This document shows, piece after piece, positions 35,159 through 47,218 of a DNA stretch of 64,000 nt. The notes beneath the pieces are model-generated. The model did not search any database. It was not told where the DNA came from and saw only the letters and a list, made by a program, of their open reading frames with translations. Position numbers and translations under genes: made by a program. Numbering within the stretch: position 1 is the stretch's first letter; each line of letters opens with the position of its first letter. This stretch comes from Hygrocybe punicea (taxonomy: Eukaryota > Basidiomycota > Agaricomycetes > Agaricales > Hygrophoraceae), in contig OY744472.1 in assembly GCA_963556145.1 (NCBI GenBank), positions 3,534,001 to 3,598,000 of the forward strand. The letters run 5' to 3'.

Positions 35159-37914
35159 ATGTCATCCATGTCCCGTCGTGCTGCAACAAAGCAAAGCTCC
35201 AAGTATGTTTTCATTTCTGATTTAGCATAACTATTCCACCTGGGACTGATTGCTTTGAATTAGATCTATTTCTCGTAAAAAAGCAACCAAGCAAGTCAAC
35301 GAGCGTGAATATGGTTCCAGGTATTCATTAAACTTCTACATGTCACTACTTACTAAGATGTTTCTACAGTGACATGGATGTACTGTATGTTGTTCAGGAC
35401 TTTACACATCAACTCACAACTTACATTAAATAGAGGGGAATCGGACGGTGACAATGTCATCAAGTATCTACTTGTTCTTGCCTTAGTGACCGACCACTCA
35501 TCCACTCATTTCTAAACAGAGATGTGTCATCAAAGATTAATCCGTCCACTCCTACAAGGGCTTCCCGATCCATCCAGCGTTCCAAGAAACGCGCTGTATC
35601 TGAGTCTGACTCTGAAGGTCAGCCTATTGCAAAGCTACCGTAAGTGCCACCTTTGTGTATTCTAGGTCATTGGTTTAGCACACAATAGGGTTAACAAACG
35701 CCAAAAGTCTTTGTATGCATGCGTAAATGACTTAGCCATTTTTATCATGTGCTGACTTTGCAAATCTAGAAATAACAAGAAGTCCAAGTCCAAAGATGTT
35801 CCATTGGTTTATGAGGATGAGGATGAGGATGATGTATTTTTGTAAGCACCAACCGCTTTTGCATTATCTGTTAACATGAACATGCTGATGGGACATTTAC
35901 TAGCGTTAAATCTAACACAAAGAAAGCAAAAGGGTATGTATCATATGATTGCAAATACACTATATTAACCGTATATCTGTTACCATCTATCAGCCATCAG
36001 TCTGACTCTGCATTAATTGATGTTGACGCTGAAGAATCTGAAGGGTATGCCACTTTACATTTGTGGATATGTGCTGAGGAGATCTTATCAATAGTCTTCC
36101 TGTACCGGATGATACGGCTACTGACAATATTTCTGAGGATAATCAGTCAGTGGCACGTACTAATCGTGCAAAGTAAGTTTGTGTTGATTCTGTGTGGTAC
36201 TTCCCTTATAATCCTTCACAGGGTTGTGGACAGTGATAGCGATATTGAGTTGGTCAAGTTTGTCGCTCATATGTTACTGTATCCATGCATCAATACTAAT
36301 ATTCTGTAGTCCTCATGTCAAAGGAAGAAAGGAGCGGTGAGTTATTCAAACTGATGCTTCATAGGTATACTTGATTCACACCATACCAGAGTACGTGTAC
36401 AAGAAACGTCAAACATCACCAATGAATCAAAGGGCTCAAACGATGAAGCTATGATACGTTCTTCAGGCAAGAATACCAAGTAGGAGCTGTCTTCATCTCT
36501 GGAGTTACGCTTATATTTCCGTAGGACTGTGGTCAAGAAGAGCAAATTCAAACCAGCGACACCCAGTGAGAATATGGTTCCAGTATATCAGAGGACAACT
36601 GAGAACAAGTTTAGTTTTTCATCGTTGATCATGTTCACCATTTGATTAGTTTCCAGGCCAGTATCCAAGGGCAAGAAGAAAGTCACCGACCAGGAGGAGA
36701 AACTTGTGTATATGGAGGATTTGCCTGAAGCGTACGTATTGCGTATCTAATTCTATATGGCAGCTGATTAGGTAATAGTGATTCGTTTGTTAATCCTACT
36801 ACTGAGAAGGCACCATTGGACTGTGAAGTCACTGACCCGGGTCTGTTTGATCCTTTCATTGCTGACACATATGGAAATCTTCCTCACCTCCGGTGTGTAT
36901 GTTGTTTCTCAAGTCTTATTCTAACTCACATGTTCGATCAAGTGCTGGTACACTTGTCACATCAAACAATGGACCGAATCCCATGGGTCCCTTTTATTTG
37001 AGCTTAATTCCTGATGTTTGTCCAGGTGTCAATATCGAGTGAGATTTATTTTATTACATTGAAAAATATACTGATGTAGTTACTCACCAATATAATTAAT
37101 AGTGTTATCATCAAGGCCATTACGTTCACGAGAGCTGGGATCTTTGTTAATCCTTCACGTGCATCACCCTCTATTGTCAAGTCCGCTGCATCTTCTGATT
37201 CTGTTCGGAGCACAAGATATGCCATTCAAGCGAACGCTCCCCACAATTTTCTCTACACCATTTTCACTTCCGTTCTTGCTGTCAACTCCTCCAATTTGCA
37301 TGAGCGTGATCCTCAAGGGATGTTCCGCCAGATAACCGGCACTTTGTGCACCCAGGAGTGGGAACGCTTCTGTGCCTTCTTTTGTATGGTTTTTAAGGCC
37401 AAAGAACTTCATGCCCAGATCTATGAAGATGCGATATCCATCAGCACCAGAGCCAAGCCTAAGGACGGTGGAGGTAAACCATGATTAACTTTGTTAATAT
37501 GATTGCTGAGTTGTGTATAGACCGTTCTCAGCAAGGATTCAGCCGTTTGTTGGCTAAAGGCTCACCTGCCAAATCACCTGTTAAAGTAGCCGGATCATCG
37601 AGGACTGGAGCAGTGAAGGGTGCTCTCAATTTTGATGACCATGGTGAGTTGTCGTATTTCGTTAAATTGTGTTACCAATCATTAATATGTGCTATGTATG
37701 TAACTCAGTTCCAATTTACGATGGGAGAAAGGGCAACTTCAACACGAATCAACTGCAACTTCTAGATACAACGTTGAATCCTTGGACTGACGATTTATCT
37801 GGCAGCATCTGTCTTGTTGGATACACCGCGAATACTTGGGTTGGCAAAGAGCTTTCCACGCAGTTGTCACTCAACGTGCAATGGGTTGTCGTCCTCGCAT
37901 CATGCAATGAGTAG
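35159..37914 (+). CDS. Many-exon cargo gene of unknown function
   Basis: Starts with ATG at 35159 (MSSMSRRAATKQSSK) and ends with TAG at 37912-37914. Many short exons are separated by ~50-nt introns. The first half encodes basic Lys/Arg/Ser pieces and acidic stretches (EDEDEDD near 35815), suggesting a disordered nuclear protein. The second half is more conserved-looking: FTRAGIFVNPSRASPSIVK near 37130, then HNFLYTIFTSVLAVNSSNLH and EWERFCAFFCMVFKAKELHA up to about 37420. Two further exons end in ...LNVQWVVVLASCNE. I do not recognise the fold and cannot name a function. Exon boundaries in the first half are approximate. A diverged 3' relic of the same gene is at 24600-24690. Pairing with the minus-strand neighbour suggests they travel together. 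Confidence 0.6.
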
Positions 37915-38513
37915 TATTTGATTATCTCCAATATCTGTCGCTGAATACCTTGTATATACCTGTACCACCTCCACCCCCCTTTGGATTCGTCTTTGTCTGG
38001 AATTGTCTGTTGATACCCTAGCCTGTACATTTTTGTATTCATGTTTTAAATTATTGCCAGCCGGTCTGCATATTGTTCTTGTCTGATTACTAAGAGTTTT
38101 TCTTACTCTGAAAGCTAAACTCCGAAAATTAAACTCAACGGTTTCAATACTCTTGCCTGCATACCATGTTGTTCCACTGTGTTGTGTTTCTATTATTGTT
38201 GCTTTTTCCTGCTCCATCTTGTCATTTGAACAGTGCTAAGGTGGGTGTCATAACTAGATTGCTGTCTTGCCGCAACTAATATCTATCGAGAGTATAGGCT
38301 AGTTCAATTGACCCGTATCATATGGCATATACAGATGATGCGGACATGTTTGCTGGTATATATTTCAAAATCCCATAGTCATTTGAAGCTGATAAGAATC
38401 ATAGACACAAATGCATCATCGAGTATATAACTTCTGACCAATCGCATTTGTGTTAGCTGACCTATTCATAACAACAGAAACATCTCATGGCCTTGTCCAT
38501 AAGGTACAAGGCT
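37915..38513. other. Intergenic region upstream of the Rep/helicase frame
   Basis: No gene recognised. The Rep frame is open from about 38450 but has no ATG here, so this may hold promoter, leader or an unseen first exon. Confidence 0.4.
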
Positions 38514-38549
38514 GGGTGTTATACTATCGTCCTGATACACCCCAGGATA

Positions 38550-39095
38550 GGGTGTTATACTATCGTCCTGACACACCCCAGGATAGGACACAAATATCTA
38601 TTTATCGTCTTGCTGTGTCCCAAGACAGGGTGTTATACTATCGTCCCGACACACCCCAGGATAGGACACAAATATCTATTTATCGTCTTGCTGTGTCCCA
38701 AGACAGGGTGTTATACTATCGTCCTGACACACCCCAGGATAGGACACAAATATCTATTTATCGTCTTGCTGTGTCCCAAGACAGGGTGTTATACTATCGT
38801 CCTGACACACCCCAGGATAGGACACAAATATCTATTTATCGTCTTGCTGTGTCCCAAGACAGGGTGTTATACTATCATCCTGACACACCCCAGGATAGGA
38901 CACAAATATCTATTTATCGTCTTGCTGTGTCCCAAGACAGGGTGTTATACTATCGTCCTGACACACCCCAGGATAGGACACAAATATCTATTTATCGTCT
39001 TGCTGTGTCCCAAGACAGGGTGTTATACTATCGTCCTGAAACACCCCAGGATAGGACACAAATATTTTCTTATCATCTTGTTCATCTGTCCCAAG
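38550..39095 (+). repeat. 78-bp tandem repeat, 7 copies, in frame with the Rep/helicase
   Basis: 'gggtgttatactatcgtcc' recurs every 78 bp (38550, 38628, 38706 and so on to 39018), with a partial unit from 38514 and degenerate copies continuing to about 39500. Because 78 is divisible by 3, each unit encodes 26 residues beginning RVLYYRPDTPQD in the Rep frame. No ATG occurs in this frame until 39134, so translation of the array is not established. Confidence 0.92.
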
Positions 39096-39133
39096 ACTGG
39101 GTGTTATATCATTGTCCTGATACACCCCAGGAT

Positions 39134-42100
39134 ATGGTGCTTTTTTATCATCCTGTTTATGCACCGCAGAACTTGAGTGTAAAAACACAATCATCTTATC
39201 ATCTTGCTCATGTGTCCCATAACATGCTCTTGAATTATCAACCCGATGCACTCCAGGATATGGTGCTTTTTTATCATTCTGTTCATGCACTGCAGAACCT
39301 GAGTTTAACGACACAAATATCTCCTTATCATTTTGCTCATGTGTCCCAAGACAGGCTATTCAATTATCAAGCTAATGCATGCCAGGATATAGTGTTTTTC
39401 TATCATTCTATATATAGGTCTGCACCACAGAAATTGATTTCAAGGACACAGACAATGTGTGATTATCTTGCTCATCATGTGCCCCACAGGAGAATATTAA
39501 ACAATAGTGGAGATTATCATTTTTCTCATGATATCTCTCATATAACAGAAGAAACAGTACAATGTCTTCCTGACCTAGATCACCTTTGTTCAAACCATTG
39601 GATTTTAAAGCCCAACAAAGAACTACCATTTATTATTGAATTCTATGTACGACTTCTTCTATATGTCAATGCATCCATGCATGACTCATTATTTGTGCAT
39701 GAAATACTTCCCTGGAAGTGTCAAAGAATACATCTAAAGCTGCTACAAAACATGTATGTAGCACATGACTTTGCAGTATATATGCAAAAATATCAAACAT
39801 TAATGATATATAGTTTATTGTTTATCTTTCAAGTATTTCTGGTATATTATTCACAATATTTTATAGGTCTTAATGTCATATGTACCACTGCTTTGAAACA
39901 TGAATCTGCATCAGATAATAAATATTGCTCTAATGATAATAATACCAAGGAGAACGATACAAATATGCATAATATTGTTGGTGGTGGATCAAAGTTGTTC
40001 ATATTTAATGAGCTGTCTCCTTATTTATCAAATTCCATAAGATATCCTACTCATGTGAAATTCAAATTCAGAGAATATATAAAACAATCAGATACAAGAA
40101 CTGATACATTAAATACATTAACATGTTTTGTGCCATGGGATGTGTTATTACCACAATTAACAACAGATCAACTAAAGTCCATTGCAGCAGCTCATAATAT
40201 TGTCACATATGCTAGATCTCATAAGGCAGATATTCAAACTTCAATCAAGAGCCATATATGTGCAAGTTGTGCTCAATATCTACCTGTATTTGATGTCATA
40301 GATATTGAAGTTTTAAATAAGGAATCAAAGGCATCTAATGCAAGAGCAGTGAAACGATATCAAAGCCAAAATATAGAATACAAAGTAAAAAATATGCAAT
40401 CAGTAACAAGATATCAACAAACAAAAGGTGTAGAATACAAAGTAAACAACTCACATTCTGTGACAAAATACCAACAAAAAAAAGGTGTAGAATATAAATT
40501 AAATCATGCAAAGTCAGAACAGAAATACAAAAATAAACACAAAAACATATTTCCACCCCCACCTCTCACAGCTGCTCTACAACATACAATTATAGCTAAC
40601 GCATGTCAAGATATGTCACCTGATCAGATATCAGAATCAGGATGTGCGATATGTGGTCAATTGACTTCAATTAAAGATTTATTAAAGCTCTCTAATGTCA
40701 ACGCAGACTTGAAGATATTAAGAAACCCAGATGTGACACAAGCAGAGCGGTTGACTGCTGAAGATCCCATCAAAGGCTTGGATGGCCCTGTCTTAATTAA
40801 ACAGCTGCACAATATATGCATAAGTTGCCATAAATCTTTGACAAAAAACAAAGTCCCATTGTTGTCATTAGCAAATGGAAAATGGTTAGGAGATGTTCCA
40901 GTACAGTTGATGGATTTATCATTTGCAGAACAGTTGCTGGTTGCAAGAGTACGACACAATCGTTGCATTGTAAGAGTGTCTTCAGGGATGCATAAAATGA
41001 GAGCAAATGCAATCACTTTTGCTAATCCTATTCCTAAAGTGTATGATATTCTACCTCCACCCATTGAAGACTTGGATGAAGTTCTGGCATTTATTTATAC
41101 AGGGCCATGTAAGCCCACTAAATCAGACTTTGAGAGAACACCTCTTCTTGTAAGAAGAAACAAGGTTAAAGCGGCATTGGAATGGTTGAAGTTGAATCAT
41201 TGTAATTATTACGATCTGGAGATATCACAAAGAAATCTTGATCAGTATCCAGAAAATGGTCCTCCAGTTGTTGTAGATTATCATCAATCTTTTACAAATA
41301 AAAATCCAGAGTCAACAGCTGTTAATGACATTGAAGAGGAAGATGGTGTTGAATCAGGAAAATGTCCATTTGTTGTTCATGGTTTGACAGGTGAAGAATA
41401 TTCCAACAAAAGTGCCAAAGCTCTCAAGGCCATTGCATTAAAGCATTTGACTTCAAATGAAAAAGTTCTAGCCATAGGTCATGCAGCTCATCCTGAATCT
41501 ATTTATGGCAATCCACAGTTATTTCCTCAAATGATGCCCTGGTTGTTTCCATATGGACTTGGTGGAATTGGCAATGCCTATCAGCAGGGAGAATTATCAG
41601 ATATTAGACACAAAAGACATTTGCTTATGTATCATGACAAAAGATTTCAAAAAGATCCATATTTTCCATTGATTGCATTTAATCACGAACAGATAAAACA
41701 ATGCACTACAGCAGGATATTTATTAGCGGAAAAGTCAAAATTCCAGGAGATTTCTAATAGGTTGTTAGATGTCAACATTCATACACTAGCAGACATTTCT
41801 AAAAGAATGGAAAATGGTGATAAAGTAATACCAGAAACAGATGAGGAAAAATTGTGTTTTAAACTCATTAATGATATTGATCATGTTGGAGGTGGTGTAA
41901 AAGGATCTGTCACCAGCAAAAAATATATGCGCAATGAAATTTGGTCTTTGATTTCATTTGTTGGTGCACCCTCTTGGTTTATTACATTTGCTCCTGCCGA
42001 CAACAAACATCCAATCTCATTATATTTTGCAGACACCAAAGAAACATTTAATCCTGTTCTAAGGGATTATAATGAAAGATATCGATTAATTGCCCACAAT

Positions 42101-45100
42101 CCAGTAGCTGGTGCAAGATTTTTTCATTTTATGACACAGTTATTCATTAAGCATGTACTTGGTGTTGGAGAAAATCATCCAGGAATCTATGGCAATACAG
42201 AAGCATATTATGGAACAGTTGAACAACAAGGACGGTTGACATTGCATATGCATATGCTCTTGTGGCTTAAAGGAGTATTATCACCGCAACAAATCAGAGA
42301 CAGAATTATGGATCCAAATTCTGATTTTCAACAAAGATTGGTGGAGTATCTTGAGAGTGTGCATATTGGAGAGTTTGTTACTGGATCCATGGCTGATGTA
42401 AAAGCCAACATTGAAGAAAACAGTCAATCTAAGGATTATCAGGATCCTACTCAGACATTACCGGATGCACCTCCACCAATGTGCAATAAGTCAAATCATG
42501 TTTGTAATGAACATTGTTCTAACAAGTCACAACTTAATTTGTGGTGGGATAAATTTTCAAGTATAGTTGATGACTTGATTATGCGTTCTAATATACATAA
42601 TTGTGGTAGAAATCAGTCAAGTAGCGAGAAGGCCAACAAAAAAGATAGACCGACGTGTATGAACAAGCATGGCAAATGCAAAGCCAGATTTCCAAGACAA
42701 ACCTTTGAACAGACTCAAATTGATCCTAAATCAGGAGCTTTGAACATGAAAAAAGGTGAAGCTTGGATCAACACATTGACACCATGCATAACATATCTCC
42801 TTCGGTGCAACTCAGATGTGACAAGCCTCCTCTCAGGTACTGCTATCAAGGCTATAGTGGCATATGTCACTGATTATGTTACAAAACCTGGTCTGAAAAC
42901 ATACACTATCTTTGACTCTATTCGGAGTGTTTTTACTAAAAATTCTGAAATGCTGGGAGGATCTATGAAACAAAAAGACAAAGCTAGACGTTTGATAACA
43001 CAGATAATTAATTCATTGACATCAAAGATGGAAATAGGTGGTCCAATGGCATCTTTGTATCTGCTAGGTAATCCAGATCACTATACAAGCCACAAGTTTG
43101 TAACAGTGTATTGGAAAAGTTATGTGAGAGAAACAATGAAGGTGTTCAAATCTGACCAGGATACTGTTGAAAACAGTGAGACAGACAAGGTTCTCTTGCA
43201 AAAAAACCAAAATCAATATGTTGGCTTTACAGCAGTCCATGATTACATGTATAGACCAAATACCTATAATGTTACATGCCTATATGAATGGATACAAATG
43301 GCAAGACGAGTAAAAATACCTACTCCAACACAGAAAAATCATAATGCTCAAAACAGTGATGATGAGCTGGACTTGATTGATTCAAATGCAAAAAATCAAC
43401 AATATGAAGCAACAGCTGGATGTAATCTCAGGTCACTAGGTGATATTGATGATGATGAGCTCAATTTAGGAAATAATGAGAATAGAGTTGACAGTTGCAA
43501 TGAAAATAGTGATTACAGTGGTAGTTATGATAGCAACACTGATTCAAGTGGGTCTATTACTGCTGATGAAGATGGAAATGACATTTCTAAAGAGGACAGT
43601 GATAATGCCTGCAATATTAATGCAAATTCAGATTCAATTGGTTCTGATGGCACAGACAATAAACAGGCTCATAAATATTTTTTGTCAGCTCATCCATTAC
43701 ATGAAACACACTGGATAGAATATCATTCATCATATAAAAAAGTTGTGCCTAACTTTGTAGGTGGTTCACTTCCAAGAAGAGATCGAGGAGATAGAGAATA
43801 TTACTGTGCCACCATGCTTACTTTATTCAAGCCCTGGAGAACAGGCCAAGATCTTAAGAATAACAATGAGTCGTGGGATGAGGCATTCACAGACTATAAA
43901 TTTACATCACGACAAAGCCAAATAATGGATCATTTTAATATTAGATATGAATGCAATGATGCTCGAGATGATTATTCAGCTCAGCTCAAAAAGGGTGATG
44001 CTACAGCTGGTATATTTCATTCTTGGATGACATCAGAAGAAATGGATAACATGGATGATATCAATGAGAATGGTCATGGTGATGATTTTGGTGATAATGA
44101 AGGAATTGATAATGAGGATTATGGATTAAATAAATACTCGACCCTTGGATCAAAAGGAAGACTAATCAATGCACAAATGAATGCCACTGAAGATAGTGTC
44201 AGAAATGCTGGTTGGCTGGATTTCAGTCCTGATGGCATCAATACAATTGATACTTCTCCACTTAAGCCTGAAATCATACAGCCTGGTGGTAAATGGAAAA
44301 CAGCTGTTCAAGATAAAAGACAAGAAATCATTGCTGATAGAAATGCACGTGTCGCTAATGCTGAACACACCAGAAAAACTCATGCATCTGAAAATGACGT
44401 TAAAGTTGTTGACCAATCATATTTAAAACATGATTTCCAAGCAAAGATGCAAGTTGTTCAGGAATTGATAGATGGCACAGTTACTTTTTTCAAATTAAAT
44501 ACTGAACAACAAAGAGCATTTAGAATTGTTGCTAATCACACTGCGACTTTAAATTCAGATCAGCTAAAAATGTATCTAGGTGGCATGGGTGGAACTGGCA
44601 AAAGTCAAGTAATCAAAGCACTCAAGCATTTGTTTGAACATAGACATGAATTACATCGTCTTGTTATACTGGGTCCAACTGGAACATCTGCAGCATTACT
44701 GGGTGGCTCAACTTACCACTCATTCCTAGGCATTCGCATGAATAATGATACCAGTAATCAAAGTGTAGCAATTGCTCAAGTGAGAGCAAGGCTAGAGGGA
44801 ATTGATTATATTTTCATAGATGAAGTATCTATGTTGGCATGCCATGAATTATACAAAATCAGCTCACAACTTGCCAAAGCTCTGAATGTATTTGATGTGC
44901 CATTTGGAGGCATTAATATTATTTTTGCGGGAGATTTTGCACAACTGCCACCTGTTGGAGGTGCATCTTTGTATAGTGGTTCAGTAGGAACACAAATAGA
45001 TTCTGGCCTGAAGCCACATTATCAAGAAGCAGCTATTGGCAAAGCACTCTGGCATCAGATCACAACAGTTGTCATTTTGAGAGAAAATATGCGTCAAAAG

Positions 45101-47218
45101 ACACAAACACCTGATGATGCATCATTGCGATCAGCTTTAGTAAACATGCGATATGGTGCATGCACTCCTGAAGACATCAGATTTCTAAGAAAGAGAATTG
45201 CTGGCAAACGCTCAGATCAGCCAAATGTTGCTGCAAAAAATTTCAGAAATGTTGCTATCATCTGTGGGGTGCACTCTCAAAAAGACAGAATCAATCAGCT
45301 TGGATGTGAGCGTTTTGCAGAGGATACAAATCAAAAGTTGACCCACTTCTACTCTATGGACAAATGGGGCAAAGAAAGTGATCCAGCTAATAAAACCAAA
45401 TGGGGGAAATCCAAAGTGGCATCAAAGACAATTCACAAATCAAATCAGATTAATTTTGATGAACAACTTGAGATTTGGAAACTCAACCATGGAGCAACTG
45501 AACACTTTCCTGGAAAGCTCCCATTGTGTCTTGGCATGCCTGTGATGATCCGAAACAATGATGCAACTGAATTATGCATCACCAAAGGCCAGGAAGGCAT
45601 TGTTGTTGGCTGGCAATCAATCAAAGGCCCTCATGATAAACGTGTTCTCGACACACTCTTTGTGAAATTGGATAATCCACCTCAATTGGTTCAAATACCT
45701 GGTCTACCAGATAATGTTGTTCCTATTGTGAAGAGCACAAAAACAATTCACTGTCTATTTCCAAGTGACCTAAAAGAATCTGTTGAAAGACAACAAGTAT
45801 GGGTGCTGCCCAACTTTGCTATGACAGCTCATGCATCTCAGGGAAAAACCCGCCCTTACAATGTTGTACATTTAAACAGCTGTTTTTCACACATGTCATA
45901 TTACACAGCTCTGTCTAGAAGTGCAAGTGCAGCAGGCACCATCATTATCCAAGGTTTTGACCCTAATGTTATTACAAGAGGTTGCAGTGGCTATCTCAGA
46001 CAAGAATTCAGAGAACAAGAAATATTAGATGATATCACAAGGCTTAGATATGAAGGACAACTACCTGATCACTTAACTGGGCAACTCCGCAATACATTGA
46101 TTCGTCAATATCAATTATGGAAAGGCACTGATTATGTTCCTGCCAAAGTAGATGCAGCATTAAGATGGTCTGCCAGAGATCCACTACCTATGCTTCCTGT
46201 GGTTGTTGACAGTTCATGGCAACTCATTGGAAAATCTACTGATGGAAAAGGTAAGAAAAATTTACTTCAACAGGCCAGTCTTGGTTTTGTGGCTGCAAAA
46301 GGAAGCTCACCAGTAAAGCAAAATTTGAAACGTACTTATGATGAACATGATGAGACACCACTTTTGAGTAGGAAAAAGAGAATAATAACTCATGAAGGCA
46401 GTTGCACTATTCTTACTCCTCGTGGCATACATTGGGATGAAAACAACTGGAGTTGTGCATATGATTCACTCTTTGTTATTTTGTACAATATATGGGCAGA
46501 ACATCCTGCAAGTTGGACAACAAGATTTCAGTCAATTGGAAACATTTATCTGTCAACACTTGTACATGGGTTTAACATGATGGCATCACAATTAAGCTTG
46601 GAAAATGTAAGAAATGCAGTGAGAATGAAACTCCATGCCAAGAATCCAGAACAATTTCCCATGGGTGCTACTGGCATCAGTGTTGCTACACTATGTATGG
46701 AAATGCTGAAACCACGAGATTGTATTGCATCTTCACAGCTCATTTGTTCTCACTGTGATTATGAAGGTCCAGAAAAAGATGACAATCTTACCTATGTATT
46801 GCATGCTGATTCATCTGTTTCTGGCTCAACATCTGATTGGGTGCAAACCATTGCATATCATGTTAGAAATAAATGTCCACAATGTAATGTTTCAATGATG
46901 CGTACCATATACTATACAAAAACACCTGATTTGCTAGTATTAGAATATCCCAACATAAACATGATTACCAGCCATCAAATAACTGTAAATGTAAATGAAA
47001 AGTCCATAAATTTGCATCTAAGAGGTATTGTATATGCTGGAGGATATCACTTTACATCTCGATTCATATCAGAAGATGGAAAAATTTGGTATCATGATGG
47101 AATGACAATGGGAGCAACATGTAAGCGAGATGGCCACATTGGTATGATGTTGGATGATGATTTTAAAAGATATGAAAATAAAATTCTTGTGCTAGCAGTT
47201 TATGCACGAAACCAGTAA
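39134..47218 (+). CDS. Helitron Rep/helicase with C-terminal cysteine-protease-like domain
   Basis: The frame is open from about 38450; 39134 is its first ATG, giving about 2694 codons. The true start could be later or in an unseen exon. In order: Cys-rich region (CAICGQL near 40645), Helitron N-terminal region, HUH nuclease motif (LTLHMHMLLWLKG near 42240) and its two-tyrosine motif (AYVTDYVTK near 42860). A CxxC-rich stretch (42480-42700) and acidic low-complexity DNA follow. The Pif1-type SF1 helicase has Walker A GGMGGTGKS at 44580, FIDEVSML at 44815, GDFAQLPPVGG at 44932 and HASQGKTRP at 45832. At 46430-47200 there is a peptidase-like domain: NWSCAYDSLF (Cys), two CxxC pairs, then GGYHFTSRF (His) and WYHDG (Asp). 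It would nick, unwind and transfer element DNA in the nucleus. No stop interrupts it, so this copy may be active. Confidence 0.9.
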   Translation: MVLFYHPVYAPQNLSVKTQSSYHLAHVSHNMLLNYQPDALQDMVLFYHSVHALQNLSLTTQISPYHFAHVSQDRLFNYQANACQDIVFFYHSIYRSAPQKLISRTQTMCDYLAHHVPHRRILNNSGDYHFSHDISHITEETVQCLPDLDHLCSNHWILKPNKELPFIIEFYVRLLLYVNASMHDSLFVHEILPWKCQRIHLKLLQNMYVAHDFAVYMQKYQTLMIYSLLFIFQVFLVYYSQYFIGLNVICTTALKHESASDNKYCSNDNNTKENDTNMHNIVGGGSKLFIFNELSPYLSNSIRYPTHVKFKFREYIKQSDTRTDTLNTLTCFVPWDVLLPQLTTDQLKSIAAAHNIVTYARSHKADIQTSIKSHICASCAQYLPVFDVIDIEVLNKESKASNARAVKRYQSQNIEYKVKNMQSVTRYQQTKGVEYKVNNSHSVTKYQQKKGVEYKLNHAKSEQKYKNKHKNIFPPPPLTAALQHTIIANACQDMSPDQISESGCAICGQLTSIKDLLKLSNVNADLKILRNPDVTQAERLTAEDPIKGLDGPVLIKQLHNICISCHKSLTKNKVPLLSLANGKWLGDVPVQLMDLSFAEQLLVARVRHNRCIVRVSSGMHKMRANAITFANPIPKVYDILPPPIEDLDEVLAFIYTGPCKPTKSDFERTPLLVRRNKVKAALEWLKLNHCNYYDLEISQRNLDQYPENGPPVVVDYHQSFTNKNPESTAVNDIEEEDGVESGKCPFVVHGLTGEEYSNKSAKALKAIALKHLTSNEKVLAIGHAAHPESIYGNPQLFPQMMPWLFPYGLGGIGNAYQQGELSDIRHKRHLLMYHDKRFQKDPYFPLIAFNHEQIKQCTTAGYLLAEKSKFQEISNRLLDVNIHTLADISKRMENGDKVIPETDEEKLCFKLINDIDHVGGGVKGSVTSKKYMRNEIWSLISFVGAPSWFITFAPADNKHPISLYFADTKETFNPVLRDYNERYRLIAHNPVAGARFFHFMTQLFIKHVLGVGENHPGIYGNTEAYYGTVEQQGRLTLHMHMLLWLKGVLSPQQIRDRIMDPNSDFQQRLVEYLESVHIGEFVTGSMADVKANIEENSQSKDYQDPTQTLPDAPPPMCNKSNHVCNEHCSNKSQLNLWWDKFSSIVDDLIMRSNIHNCGRNQSSSEKANKKDRPTCMNKHGKCKARFPRQTFEQTQIDPKSGALNMKKGEAWINTLTPCITYLLRCNSDVTSLLSGTAIKAIVAYVTDYVTKPGLKTYTIFDSIRSVFTKNSEMLGGSMKQKDKARRLITQIINSLTSKMEIGGPMASLYLLGNPDHYTSHKFVTVYWKSYVRETMKVFKSDQDTVENSETDKVLLQKNQNQYVGFTAVHDYMYRPNTYNVTCLYEWIQMARRVKIPTPTQKNHNAQNSDDELDLIDSNAKNQQYEATAGCNLRSLGDIDDDELNLGNNENRVDSCNENSDYSGSYDSNTDSSGSITADEDGNDISKEDSDNACNINANSDSIGSDGTDNKQAHKYFLSAHPLHETHWIEYHSSYKKVVPNFVGGSLPRRDRGDREYYCATMLTLFKPWRTGQDLKNNNESWDEAFTDYKFTSRQSQIMDHFNIRYECNDARDDYSAQLKKGDATAGIFHSWMTSEEMDNMDDINENGHGDDFGDNEGIDNEDYGLNKYSTLGSKGRLINAQMNATEDSVRNAGWLDFSPDGINTIDTSPLKPEIIQPGGKWKTAVQDKRQEIIADRNARVANAEHTRKTHASENDVKVVDQSYLKHDFQAKMQVVQELIDGTVTFFKLNTEQQRAFRIVANHTATLNSDQLKMYLGGMGGTGKSQVIKALKHLFEHRHELHRLVILGPTGTSAALLGGSTYHSFLGIRMNNDTSNQSVAIAQVRARLEGIDYIFIDEVSMLACHELYKISSQLAKALNVFDVPFGGINIIFAGDFAQLPPVGGASLYSGSVGTQIDSGLKPHYQEAAIGKALWHQITTVVILRENMRQKTQTPDDASLRSALVNMRYGACTPEDIRFLRKRIAGKRSDQPNVAAKNFRNVAIICGVHSQKDRINQLGCERFAEDTNQKLTHFYSMDKWGKESDPANKTKWGKSKVASKTIHKSNQINFDEQLEIWKLNHGATEHFPGKLPLCLGMPVMIRNNDATELCITKGQEGIVVGWQSIKGPHDKRVLDTLFVKLDNPPQLVQIPGLPDNVVPIVKSTKTIHCLFPSDLKESVERQQVWVLPNFAMTAHASQGKTRPYNVVHLNSCFSHMSYYTALSRSASAAGTIIIQGFDPNVITRGCSGYLRQEFREQEILDDITRLRYEGQLPDHLTGQLRNTLIRQYQLWKGTDYVPAKVDAALRWSARDPLPMLPVVVDSSWQLIGKSTDGKGKKNLLQQASLGFVAAKGSSPVKQNLKRTYDEHDETPLLSRKKRIITHEGSCTILTPRGIHWDENNWSCAYDSLFVILYNIWAEHPASWTTRFQSIGNIYLSTLVHGFNMMASQLSLENVRNAVRMKLHAKNPEQFPMGATGISVATLCMEMLKPRDCIASSQLICSHCDYEGPEKDDNLTYVLHADSSVSGSTSDWVQTIAYHVRNKCPQCNVSMMRTIYYTKTPDLLVLEYPNINMITSHQITVNVNEKSINLHLRGIVYAGGYHFTSRFISEDGKIWYHDGMTMGATCKRDGHIGMMLDDDFKRYENKILVLAVYARNQ

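Noticed and set aside
38514..39095. CRISPR-like array
   Set aside because: Units are contiguous 78-bp repeats without unique spacers, in a eukaryotic genome.
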